From Euphorbia lathyris (Eukaryota > Streptophyta > Magnoliopsida > Malpighiales > Euphorbiaceae), in contig NC_088918.1 in the NCBI RefSeq assembly GCF_963576675.1, forward strand, positions 44,611,501-44,675,500: a stretch of 64,000 nucleotides of DNA, in the 5' to 3' direction. The position numbers and the translations under genes were made by a program. The notes under the pieces are model-generated. The model had not been told where the DNA came from. It worked only from the letters and a program-made list of their open reading frames with translations, and ran no database searches. This document shows, in pieces, positions 30,835-42,007 of the stretch; position 1 is the first letter of the stretch; every line of letters begins with the position of its first letter.

Positions 30835-32487
30835 ATGACTAAAACCAATTTGTAAAATATACTTACCGATAACAAGTTGAACGGTTCAAACTTCACCGAC
30901 TGGTATCGCAACCTCAAAATTGTTTTGAAGTTCGATAAAATAGGGTATGTACTTGATACATCGATACCCCCTACCCCGGCTGATGATGCTCCCATCGAAG
31001 AGATCAATGCTTACCAGAAGCATAAGGCTGATGACGATCACGCGGGATGCATCATACTTGCATCGATGACACCGGAATTGAAAAGGCAACATGAGGAGAT
31101 GGATGCCTATTCCATCATCACGCATCTGAAAGAGTTGTTTGGGAATCAAACTCGGTGCGAGCGCTACGAGATATCGAAGCAGTCATATTGATGCAGGATG
31201 GGCACATCTGTAATGACATATTGTGTCAAGATGATTGGCCTTATTACCAAGTTTTCTAGTATTGGAGATGCGATGGATCATGAACTAAGTGTGGACTTAC
31301 TTCTTCAATCCCTCCCTGAGAGTTATTCATAGTTCATCATGAACTACCAGGTGAATGGCTTGCAAACCTCTCTTGAAGAGCTTGCAAATATGCTCGAGAC
31401 AGTCGAGCCCAATATGAAGGAAAACAAGGCAATACCGGCTCTTGCCATTGAGGGATCAAAGAAGAGGAAAGGGAACATTCCCAATCCTAACTATCTCAAG
31501 AAGGGCAAGGGGGCCACGCCCACCAAAGCAAAGGGGATGGAAGTGAAGAAGCGCAAAGGAGAGTGCCACTTTTATGGTGAAGACGGGCAATGGAAAAGAA
31601 ACTGTTTGGAGTACCTAGCCACCCTCAAGAAGGGAAAAACCAGGACTTCAACATCTGGTATGTTTTATATTGAAATAAATACAATTTCACAGTCTGAATC
31701 TTGGGTATTGGATACCGGATGTGGATCTCATATTTGTATGAATATGCAGGGACTCAGACGGACTAAGGAATTGAGGAAGGGAAGCATAAACTTGCGAGTA
31801 GGAAATGGAGCAAGAGTTGTCGCGCTCGCTATTGGAGATTATGCTTTAAGTTTGCCCTCTGGGCTTGTTATAGAATTAAGGAACTGTTTGTATGTTCCAG
31901 AAATGTCCAGAAACATTATGTCTATTAGTTGTCTTGTTGATGACGGTTTTCATATTTCAATAAAGAACAAACATTGCGAGTTTTATAGAGATGGGATTTT
32001 CTATTTTGCAGGAATATCATTAAATGGGATTTATGTGTTAGACGATAAAATTTCTGTATTCGCAATTGATACCAAAAGACATAAGCTAGATAATTCGACT
32101 TACTTGTGGCATTGTCGTTTAGGCCATATAAACAAAAGACGCATGCTTAAGCTACATCAAAATGGGCTTATAGATTCAATTGATTCTGAATCATTGGAAA
32201 CATGCGAAGCATGTTTAAAAGGTAAAATGACAAAGACACCCTTTAGCAATAAAGGTGAGCGTGCATCAGGCACTCTAGGATTAATACATTCAGATGTATG
32301 CGGTCCTATGTCAATCCAAGCAAGAGGGGGATTCAGATACTTCATAAGCTTCATAGACGACCATACCAGATATGGTTGTGTTTACTTGATGAAGCACAAG
32401 TCCGAAGCTTTTGAGAAATTCAAATGCTTCAAGAATGAAGTAGAAAATCAAATAAATAAAGATACTTCGATCCGATCGAGATGGTGA
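30835..32487 (+). pseudogene. Copia B gag, protease and start of integrase, several stops
   Basis: The gag ATG is at 30835 but the sixth codon after it is followed by TAA (30853-30855). The frame then stays open through 31191, breaks, and has TAG at 31330-31332 (CAG in A and C). From 31339 it runs 382 aa: basic linker, knuckle C-H-F-Y-G-E-D-G-Q (Tyr and Gln replace Cys and His), protease site V-L-D-T-G-C-G-S-H, GAG pre-integrase region and the first part of the integrase core (S-D-V-C-G-P). A frameshift at about 32450 ends it just before the second catalytic Asp region. Confidence 0.85.
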
Positions 32488-34732
32488 ATATCTTTCAGAT
32501 GATTTTCTGAATTATCTAACTGAATGTGGGATATGCTCACAATGCCTTATACACCACAACACAATGGTGTATCCGAACGGAGGAACCGTACCTTACTAGA
32601 TATGGTACGATCCATGATGAGCATAGAATTACTTCCAAAAACATACTAGGGCTATGCCTTAGAAACTACCCTCTTCACCCTAAATCGAGTACCAACTAAA
32701 TCCGCCAGTTCCACACCATATGAACTGTTCATTGGTAGGAAGCCTACTTTCTCGTTTATGAGAATATGGGGATTGTTCAGCATTTATAAAACGAATAGCA
32801 TCAAATAAACTAGATTCTATATCTGATAAATGTTTCATCATAAGATACCCTAAGGAAACTATGGGGTATTACTTCTATCATCCAGATGATCAGAAAGTAA
32901 TAGTATCCAAGCACACAACCTTCTTAGAGAAAGAGTTTCTCGAAGAAACGGAAAAGGGAAGCACGATTGAACTTAATGAAGTTCAAGAAGAAGAAACATC
33001 CGCTGAAACAACAGAGGCGGTTGAGGAACCCGAAGCAGTCCCATTAGATGAGACTCAAGTGCCACCACCTACTCGTAGATCACAAAGAGTTTGTGAACTC
33101 CCAGTTAGATACGGTTTTCTAGTGGGAGATGATGATGAGGTTCCCGTGTTAGACGACGAACCCGAAAACTACGAAGAGGCTCTCACCAGTCCAGATTCTA
33201 AAGCATGGCTTGAAGCCATGAATTCTGAAATGGATTCCATATACACTAACCAAGTGTGGACTTTGGTTGATCCACCTGAAGGGATAAAACCCATTGGGTG
33301 CAGGTGGATCTTCAAGAAGAAGACCGGCATGGATGGAAAGGTTAGCACCTACAAAGCTAGGTTAGTAGCGAAAGGATATCGTTAGAAACAAGGAATTGAT
33401 TATGACGAAACTTTCTCTCCTGTAGCCATGTCCAAATCAATCGGAATAATGCTCGCTATTGCCGCTCACTACGATTATGAGATTTGGCAAATGGATGTGA
33501 AAATAGCTTTCCTAAATGGAAACCTGCTTGAGGATGTATATATGATGCAACCTGAAGGTTTCACATCAAAGGATGCAACCAAGGTTTGCAAACTTCAGAG
33601 ATCCATTTATGGACTCAAGCAAGCATCAAGAAGCTGGAACAAGCGTTTTGATGAAACCATAAAACAGTTTGGTTTCGAACAAAATTGCGAAGAAGCTTGT
33701 ATTTACAAGAAAGCAAGTCGGAGCTCAGTTGCATTTCTCATATTATATGTGGACGATATATTACTAATGGGAAATGACATAGCTTTACTATAGTCGGTGA
33801 AAGTATGGTTATTAGGTAACTTCTCCATGAAAGACCTTGGTGAAGCAGCTTATATATTAGGGATAAAGATCTATAGAGATAGATCAAGAAGACTGTTTGG
33901 TCTTTCACAGGCTAAATACATTAAAAGGGTGCTAAAGCGGTTTAGCATGCTTGAATCGAAACAAGGTAACTTACCCATGGTACATGGGGTAAAGTTAAGC
34001 AATCATCAATGTCCTAAAACCGAAGATGATAAGAAACGCATGGTTGTAATTCTGTACACCAGCGTAATCGGTTCGATTATGTATGTTATGCTTTGCATTA
34101 GACCTGACGTAGCATTCGCGTTAAGCATAACGAGTCGTTATCAAGGTAATCCAGGTGACGAGCATTGGAATGCCGTGAAGAACATTCTTAAGTACTTGAG
34201 AAGGACTAAAGATATGTTCCTAGTGTACGGAGAAGGGGATCTGAAAATAGAAGGATTTTCAGATGCCAGTCATCTCACAGATGAGAACGATTTTAGATCC
34301 CAATCAGGATACCTGTTTATCTTGAATTGGGGCGCGGTCAGTTGGACGAGTTCCAAGTAGGGAAGCGTGGCTTTCTCTATGACCGAGTCAGAGTACATTA
34401 CTGCTGCGGAGGCAACAAAGGAAGCAGTTTGGATTAAGAAGTTCATTACCGAACTTGGTGTCGTGCATGACATTGTAAATCCCATTACTCTGTACTGTGA
34501 TAACAATGGAGCCATTGCACAAGCAAAGGAACCACGGTCTCATAATACATCCAAGCATTACCTTAAGCGATACCACCTTGTAAGAGAGATTGTTGCAAGA
34601 GGGGATGTGAGAATAGAAAGAGTGCCTACAGAGGACAACGATGCAGATCCGTTGACAAAGCCCTTAACCCAGAAAGTACATGATCGTCATTTAAGTTCTA
34701 CTGGGATAAGTTGTAGAAACAATTGGCTTTAG
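32488..34732 (+). pseudogene. Copia B integrase tail, reverse transcriptase and RNase H
   Basis: The integrase remainder (32490-32860) is shifted, with a TGG to TAG stop at 32647-32649. A single 624-codon frame, 32861-34732, then covers the linker, RT and RNase H. It is interrupted only by TAG at 33383-33385, 33791-33793 and 34358-34360, each CAG in copy C. RT motifs: D-V-K-I-A-F-L-N-G and Y-V-D-D-I-L-L. RNase H motifs: G-F-S-D-A-S, T-E-S-E-Y and Y-C-D-N-N-G-A. The frame ends R-N-N-W-L just before the polypurine tract. Confidence 0.9.
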
Positions 34733-34746
34733 TCCAAGTGGGAGTA

Positions 34747-36581
34747 TGTTGGGGTTTAGTGTCCTATAGACAATTGTTCCAGGATATAAACCTAATGTAA
34801 ATGAATTGTTCTTTATGTCATTTGTTTTAATAAGATATGGTTTCATAACTGTATAAAGGCAACCTCTTTTAAAGAACTAAATAAGTCTAATAAAAGGAAA
34901 TCCCTAAGTTTATTTAAAGTGATTATAAAGTGTTCATACAAGCATGAAGTGAGACGAAACATTATAATAAACTAATAAACTTAAAGCCACCCCACCCCAA
35001 GTCAAGTGATATGTTTTGAATAGGGATTGACATAACACTGTTGAGACTTGCATGTAACAATGTTTTCTATCGAGACAGAGAGTTGATCTCACAAGCTTCA
35101 GATATGCAGATATCTAGACAGTTACATAGATCCAATTAAAGGGGCTCACTAGGATTGGGGACCCGACTTGAGATAACAGGATGGGTAGATTTATCCTTGT
35201 CACCTGTTCATCTTATTGGTATTAATAGGTATAAGTAATCCTGAGACTCAAAGGAATGTTAATTAGTGATTCTGGATTATGGAATGTGATGCTTTGATCC
35301 TGTTGTAACATGATCCCTATTAGGGATGACTCTGGGGTGTGTACGGCAGACGTTGGGTATCACATGAAGTAATTGCAGGATAGTTATACATTGGATTGAG
35401 CATTTGTCACTCCTGATAAATGGGAGATACGTCCAAGGATCGTTTGTGGAAGACTTAACTCTAAATCCTTGCAAGGTGATAGCTTAAGACTTGAAATGCA
35501 GAATTCACTTAACCTATCTAATTGGAGTTAACTCGGTCTGTACAAGTAAAACGAACGTCTCGCTATATATGACTTGACATTATCCATAGTCATAAGATTC
35601 TGTTCAAGGATGTAGTTGATGAAGGATCAAATTATACTGTAACTAATACGGAAAGGTCAACGATAGAATTAACCTGTCTTCTTATAGCTATGGGGGAATG
35701 TTTCGGATCTGCCAATCACAGTTCGTGTACTCATTCCGTTATACAAAGATTGAATATAATTTTAAGAAATTAATTTAATAGTTGTATACGGCTAGAAGCA
35801 ATAAGAACCTAATGCGTCACACATAAGACTTGGAACCCAAAAGAGAAACAGATGTTAATTAATTGACGGAAGCCCAACTGAGTCAACTAAGGCCCAGTAA
35901 CAGGGGGGCGATTTATGTGTTATAACACATAAAGGAATTAATTTATTTTTAAACAATTATAATAAGATTGTGATTATGAATTAAATTAATTATAGGATGA
36001 ATAAGTTAGGAGGTTTAATGAGATTAAATTGCTTCTAATTATTATCCGATTAATAAGTTATTATTATCTTTATATTTAGATATAATTATAGATAATAACA
36101 ATAAGAGTTTTATTCCGAATTAAATTCTTATTCAGTAACCTAATTCTATCTGACTAGGGTTTAGATGGAAGAGGCTATATAAACCCCCCTTAGCTGAGAA
36201 TTTTGGCCAACACAAGCAACCCCGGGAGAGAGAAAAATCGACCCCTACTGTAGTGGATCAACTCTTCACCACTTACTTCCGATCAATTGATTTTTCATCT
36301 CTTTCTTTTATTCCTTGATCTTGTATTGATTAATTAGAGGCAATCTACTTTGATTGCTATTATACGGTTGAGTTCTAACTACGTTTGATTTGTGTTTTTG
36401 TTTTGTGCTCGTGAACTCGGATTAAGAGTTGAGGGAACTTCGATTGCAACAGTAGATAGTTCATCAAAAGGTATTTCCTTCTATCCCTCTTTATATGAAA
36501 TAACGATAAACGCATCTTGGCTAAAGGAAATAGGTTAAAAATTTTATATTTCCGCTGCCAAACGTTTGCCTATTTCCTTCA
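34747..36581 (+). mobile_element. 3' LTR of copia B
   Basis: Begins TGTTGGGGTTTAGTGTCC directly after ccaagtgggagta; ends TTCCTTCA. Same length as the 5' LTR. Confidence 0.95.
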
Positions 36582-37523
36582 CTCAAGATCTCCCTCAAGG
36601 CATTTATACTTCTATCCAATTCAATCTCTGAATCTGAGCCTTGATATTTGTCCTGCTGCCAAGGTGTGTTGTATGACCCATACTGCTTGAGATAGTGCAT
36701 CTGTTCAAGTGCCATCGGCACTCCACGTTCTTGTGCCCTCTGCTGCAAAACTCACACCTCATTACTGGTTCTGGTGCTTTTATGTGAGCTACCAGCAAAT
36801 CTACCTTCTCCGTTAGTGCTGCTATTTGAGGATTAGATTCTGAAGATATCCTGGGGATGTCCTCGGTTGTTGTGCCTCTTCTCGGATCTGGCTTCTCTAC
36901 TCAGCTAATTCTTTCACCAGATTGTACGCTTGAACTGCAGCCTTGTTGAATAGATTTCCTCATGCTGTTGCATCCAGAGAGGTGCGGCTGACAGGAGATA
37001 TTCCTGAGTAGAACATATCAACAAGTTGGTACCGCTCATAGTTATGGTGGGGGCATCACCTTAACAATTTCTGGAACCTCTCCCAGGCTAGATGCAAGTT
37101 CTCACTGTCAGACTGCCTAAATGAAGTGATGTCGCTTCTGAATTGTGCAATCTTTGATGGAGGGAAGTACTTCACTAGGAATGTTAATACTGTAGTGTCC
37201 CAGTCAGTGAGAGAGCCTGGCTCGATTGATTGTAGCCATTCTGCAGCTTCTTCTTTCAGAGAGAATCTAAACAGTTTTAGGAAAATCTGTTCAGATGTAA
37301 CATCTTTGCATTTGAAAGTGCTGCAGTATTCCATGAATTTATCAAGATGTGAATTGGGATCTTCGTAGTAATCCCCACCGAACTGTCTCGAGTTCTGAAT
37401 CATCTGGATCATTGCAGGTCTGATCTCAAATGATGCTGCTGTTATTGTCGGATCGAGGATGTAGAGGTATTTGTAGGCCGCTTTGCCTTCAACAGCTCCA
37501 TGATCGACAAATCTTCAGCCATT
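36582..37523 (-). pseudogene. Element J gag, N-terminal and central part
   Basis: The ATG at 37523 (M-A-E-D-L-S) is followed by a frameshift near 37445. From 37412 the capsid domain is clear: P-N-S-H-L-D-K-F, F-R-F-S-L-K-E-E-A-A-E-W-L, W-D-T-T-V-L-T-F-L-V-K-Y-F-P-P and E-N-L-H-L-A-W-E-R-F, the retrotransposon gag family. Downstream (37055-36800) it is broken by several stops. The last stretch, D-R-S-I-N-A-L-R-E, runs straight into the copia B insertion. It would form the capsid of element J. Confidence 0.8.
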
Positions 37524-37668
37524 GTCTCCTCCTTTCACGTCCTGTAAGAACAAGTTCAGCTTAAGAATCAAGATGCAATGATGAGTGGTTCCCAGAACCT
37601 CGGTTCTTAGAAATTAAACAATTATATGAACCTCTTACAAAGTGTAAACTAGTTATAACCAAAAATAG

Positions 37669-37686
37669 TCCCCGACAACGGCGCCA
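37669..37686 (-). promoter_or_regulatory. Primer-binding site of element J (tRNA-Asp type)
   Basis: The minus strand reads TGGCGCCGTTGTCGGGGA, one base different from the tRNA-Asp complement; six bases inside the LTR end at 37693. Confidence 0.85.
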
Positions 37687-38751
37687 AAAACTTGATGCTC
37701 GTAAATTATATAGCGGTTAATAGGACAAGTGTATCCTATCGCAATAAGTAATACATTGCTAAGCACAAGATCGAACCACAAGGACTATTTATCACAACTA
37801 GTAGACCTAAAGAAGCCAATGTAATTGTTCGGAAGGTTAAATAAGTTTGTGGAGTGATTAGGTAAATAAATTACTAAAATAAAAGATAAGAGTGTTTGAC
37901 AGAAGAGAATTCGAATTAATGGATGAAACAATCTAAGATGGGGATTCCCTTGATTGGATTCCATGTATGACTTACGGGGATTCAGGTTTATATCCTAACG
38001 ATAATTGACGGTAATGACCAAGTTAACGACGTGAAGATGGCCAGTCTCATGTAGTCTATTCACATGCATTCGCTTGACGGCTTGATTAGGCATATAACCT
38101 AGGTCATGCAAAGCATTAGGTTCTATGGTGATTGAGGCTAAAGTCGTAGCCCAGCCACTAGACCGCACTCCTGGTGGTCTCTAGCGAGGTCAGACTATAC
38201 TAGTTCGGATTAGATAGTTCCTTGGTCAGGTGTTATCTATCTATAATCCTATATTTATCATGTTCAAGGCATTAGGGTCCACATAATGAATGTCAGGTTA
38301 GTTGATCATCATCGAATCTCATTCTAGCAATAATCCTATTCCTGGTAAATCTAGGATATTAAGCATGCATAGTCTAATCAATTGGAAACAATTCCATAAA
38401 CCTAAATCTCTAATCATACATAGTTACACAATCAATCTCATCCCTATCCCAGATTGGATAGGGATTAGTTCATAAATAAACCAACCATATAATTAAAGAA
38501 CAGATTATCAACATAAATCATCATTAATTTGAAATAGTAAAAGTAAGAGACAGAATAAGGAATTAGAAGTCTAAAACCCGGTTTTGTCTGATTCTGATTA
38601 TAAAAGGGTAGAGAACTCTCCTCTAACAATCTTCAAGAAGCTAAACAAATTACAATGGAAGAAAATAAAATAAGAAAAACTGATACAAGGAAAGGAAAGA
38701 GAGAAGAGGAGAAGGAAAAAGGAAAAGAGAGACCTAATATAGAAGATGTAA

Positions 38752-38766
38752 GCTTCTATTTATAGT
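38752..38766 (-). promoter_or_regulatory. TATA box of element J LTR
   Basis: Plus strand ttctatttatagtgc, minus CTATAAATAGAA; conserved with the family B LTR at 3805-3818. Confidence 0.65.
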
Positions 38767-38859
38767 GCTAGCATTATCAGGGTTATTTTGGGTATTTTTC
38801 AGGACAAAAATTGCGTCCTAGAGGCAAGGAGACGCTGGGAAATTGCTTCCCAACATCTC

Positions 38860-39048
38860 GTCTCGTCGAGACAAAAAGTGTCTCGATGAGACGACAGGGC
38901 GTCTCGACGAGACAACTGATGTCTCATCGAGATGCCACCTGATGGTTCCCTTTGGGAACCATTGGCACCACCTCGTCTCGTCGAGACAGGCTGTGTCTCG
39001 ACGAGACGAGGACCTATCTCGACGAGACAGGTAATGTCTCGACGAGAT
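38860..39048 (-). repeat. Two blocks of four 13-bp palindromes, 20/21/20-bp phased
   Basis: GTCTCG(A/T)CGAGAC and close variants start at 38860, 38880, 38901, 38921, then 38975, 38995, 39016, 39036. Spacing is 20, 21, 20 in each block, with 54 bp between blocks. A hairpin GGTTCCCtttGGGAACC (38944-38960) sits between the blocks. The array begins about 95 bp upstream of the TATA box in minus sense. Confidence 0.95.
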
Positions 39049-39359
39049 AGGTCCCAAATGAGGCAGCTTTCTCCGGCTTTTGTCTGTTTAGGTCCCTAGC
39101 TTCTGGAATACGCTCTAATGGTCTCTAACGAATCCCAAAAGTGCTCCAAAGGTCCTTTATAGTCCAAAAGTGCTCCAATTGGCTCGGGTCTGGCTCGGAA
39201 ATGCTCAAATAGTATTGAAAATCCCTGAAAATGTCGAAAATGCCATAAATTACAGAAAATGCTGAATTTAACTGAAAACTAACAAAATGATAGCGGAATC
39301 AAATGAAAACAATCTAAAACAATCCTAAAAACACTATAAAATAGGGAGCTATCAGACGT

Positions 39360-40501
39360 CTATCTACACTTTTTGGGGCAACGAATGGAGTTCACTGATA
39401 TGCAGTTTTTGGACTTCGATACGTAAATGCTTTTTCTTTTACCGAACGTATTGATGAGTATTTAAACGTTCTTGGTTGGAAAAAGTTTGCTAGTATGCGT
39501 TTTCCGCATATTGAATCCCAAGTTGTGGAGTTTTTGGTCACTTTGAGTTATGATAAAAAGCATGGCATTATTCTTTTCGAAATAATGGTGTTAGATTTGA
39601 GGTCGGATATGAGGAGATGGGAGAATGGTTTAGTTTTCCTACACAAAATTTTCATCACAACCCAAAGACATTTAGTGCACACACGGTTTGGAACTTTTTG
39701 ACCGACTTAGATGTTTTTTATCCGAAAAACACATCGAGCAAATTGATTAAGGATAATTGTGTGTTTTACTTTCACAAATGTTTATCCTTTTCCCTATTTG
39801 CTAGAGTTGAAAGTTCAAAAGTGCAAAGTCGTGACTTGTTTGTGCTAGATTGAATTTTTAAGAATTTAATAATTGATAGTATCGGCATGATATTTGATAA
39901 TTTGTACCGAGCTGTCGTTTCCCGCAATAGGCAAGTGCCTATGGGTAATTTAATTACCGGCATTATTTTAGGAGCACGGGGTGAATTATCTGATCTTCAA
40001 AACCTACCTCATCATGTTGGATTGCCTCTCTTGGACATTTCGGCACTTCAAAGAGCCAATTTAGTGCTTAAACTACCCCCCTCCCCCGCTTTTGCATCAT
40101 ATGAAGAGCGCACTAAGCGTCTATTTGCTAGCTCGGGTGGTGGAGCTTCGAGTTCCTGTGGTTTAGGTACCCAAGAGGATGATGATGAAGATGAAGAGGA
40201 TGAGGAGGAAGAGCATGTTGATGAGCAAGCATAAGAGGAGGAAGAGCCTAATGTTGAAGAGCAAGTAGGTTGGCAACGTGTTTTGACCCAAGTTAATGAA
40301 TATAACCGTCAAATGAATTTGAGGTTAGATGAAGTGGTTGCCAACAATAGAGAAATGAGTTCCAGGATCACCGCGGTGGATACTAATATCCATACTTTGA
40401 GGCGAGAGCACACGTCAACCCGACGCCGGTTATTTTCATTCTTCCGACGTCAAGGAGTCGTCACTACACCATCTCCACCGGGTTCACCTTCGCAAGAATA
40501 G
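39360..40501 (+). pseudogene. Athila-type 3' ORF (env-like / plant transposon protein), broken
   Basis: Reads from about 39387 with one frameshift near 39615 and in-frame stops at 39851-39853 and 40232-40234. Recognisable blocks: I-D-E-Y-L-N-V-L-G-W, M-R-F-P-H-I-E-S, H-T-V-W-N-F-L-T, then N-L-Y-R-A-V-V-S-R-N-R-Q-V-P-M-G, an acidic run (D-D-D-E-D-E-E-D) and a coiled segment ending F-F-R-R-Q. This matches the ORF that Athila-like elements carry downstream of pol, annotated as env-like or putative plant transposon protein. Its role is unproven. I see no clear signal peptide or transmembrane segment in what remains. Followed by aatttaagtgtgggagg, typical of Athila 3' regions. Confidence 0.65.
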
Positions 40502-42007
40502 GATTTATCTTTTCTTTCTCAACTCATTTTCCTATTCTCATGTTTTTATTATGTTCCGTACAATATTTTTATTATTACGTTTGGTACAATATTTAATTTT
40601 ATGTTGAATGTTTTCGTACAATATTTTATATATTATATTTTTTATGTTTGTTTTGCATCTCATTTTTGTGATTTATCAATTTTTGCACCTATTAGGACAT
40701 GGTCCAATTTAAGTGTGGGAGGAAGTATTTCATATTCGTTATTATTTCGGGTACGATTGGATGCGATTGAATGCGAATGAATGTTGTATATATTATGTAT
40801 ACAATAAAATTGAAATTTATATTAAGTTATGCACATAACTTAAAAAATTTCATTAATTAGACTTTTCATTAACATAAAATATTTTATAAAGTTTTTAACT
40901 TAAACTTTTGATATATTTAATAATTTTTCAAAATTTTTAACATATTAACTTATGATTATTTTTAGGTTATCATTATCGTTAGAAATAATATTTCTATACG
41001 GGCAATTTATAAAGTTTGCCATTTTTACAAATCTCCGAAACGATTTTATTAAAAACTTCTCGAGTGAATGTATATAAGTAATTACTTATATCGTGCAATA
41101 CATTTTAAATATGTATCGTGCAATACATGTTAAATAAAAATCTTATTTTCTATTTTTAATTAGGTTTATAGGCATTAATCAAACTAACATCTTTAGCTTT
41201 TTGCTCGGTTTTGATTTCGTCTTACTTTAAAACCAATTGAAGTTTTTAAGGAAACTATAGCCATAATACATGTTGAATTTTAAGTCAATATAGGATGAAT
41301 GTGCTATTTTTCTTTTCCATTTTAAAATTTACGTTTTATAAACCAGTATTAATTAAATTAAGTAGTCATATTCTTAACTTTTGGCCATGATTGAGACCAC
41401 CCATATCACAATCGAGGTATGAAATGGAAGAAAAAGTAAGTAAACGGTACTTTTGGCCACGATTGCGACCACCCTTATCACAATCGAGGTATGAAAGGAA
41501 CGTTAAAATAAAATCAAATTAAACGTGTTAAGTTTAAAGTAACGATTGCGTCCACAATGGCATGGTCGGAACCTCTTAAAAAAACACAAAGCAATTTAAT
41601 AAAAATACATAAAGTCACGGACAAGACTACCCTTATCACGGGCATGACTAACAAATAAATTAAACCTAAGTCCTTATTAAATCCATATTTATATAATAGT
41701 TTAGGTTTGGGAAAGGAAATTTTGTGCTTCGAAATGTCTTGAGACGAAAGACTCAAAAACATGCGAGCTTATACCGTCCCGAATACTTCAATATAAAAAT
41801 TGAAATACAAGACGAATGATATATCATTTTTACACTAGCTAGTTTGATGTTTTGCGTATAAATTTACCATGCAAAGTTTATCTTTCGGTTTAACTAATTT
41901 AAAAAAGGATACATGGATATATGTTCTATTTTTATAAAGAGATTGATTAAAGAATAAATTCAATGAAATTTTGCTTGAGACTAGCAAAAGCTTAAGTGTA
42001 GGAGATT
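40502..42007 (+). other. Non-coding 3' region of element E
   Basis: AT-rich, no gene. It has a two-copy repeat (41377-41424 and 41449-41495: acttttggccacgattg..accaccc..atcacaatcgaggtatgaaa) and ends in a purine-rich phrase aagtgtaggagatt just before the LTR. Confidence 0.6.

Larger units (their letters stand above)
27175..36581 (+). mobile_element. Ty1/copia element B, full length with target duplication
   Basis: 9,407 bp. 5' LTR 27175-29009 and 3' LTR 34747-36581, both 1835 bp and nearly identical where I compared them. Target duplication CTCAG (27170-27174) / CTCAA (36582-36586), one mismatch. Primer site TGGTATCAGAGC at 29011, polypurine tract before 34747. The first base pair set of the 5' LTR is TATTGGGG instead of TGTTGGGG. 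Inserted in the gag of gypsy element J. All coding frames carry stops. Confidence 0.95.
24657..39354 (-). mobile_element. Ty3/gypsy element J (LTR family B), 5' part, split by copia B
   Basis: Minus-strand order: 5' LTR 37693-39354, tRNA-Asp primer site 37669-37686, gag 37523-36582, copia B inserted at 36581/27175, remaining gag 27174-26870, protease-RT 26856-25231, RT end and RNase H 25212-24657. The 3' end of pol, integrase and 3' LTR are missing; the sequence stops inside RNase H at repeat X. Gag features and the I-T-L-R-S-G motif place it near Athila. Confidence 0.8.
37693..39354 (-). mobile_element. 5' LTR of gypsy element J (LTR family B, copy 2)
   Basis: 1662 bp; plus-strand ends TGATGCTCG and GGGAGCTATCA. 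The primer site adjoins on the left. A TATA box (minus CTATAAATAG) is at 38752-38766, with a phased palindrome array upstream of it at 38860-39048. It cuts the env-like frame that continues at 39355. Confidence 0.85.

Noticed and set aside
38860..39048. CRISPR-like array (short regular palindromic repeats)
   Set aside because: Repeats are 13 bp with 7-8 bp spacers, inside a plant LTR promoter with a TATA box. No cas genes, and the context is eukaryotic.
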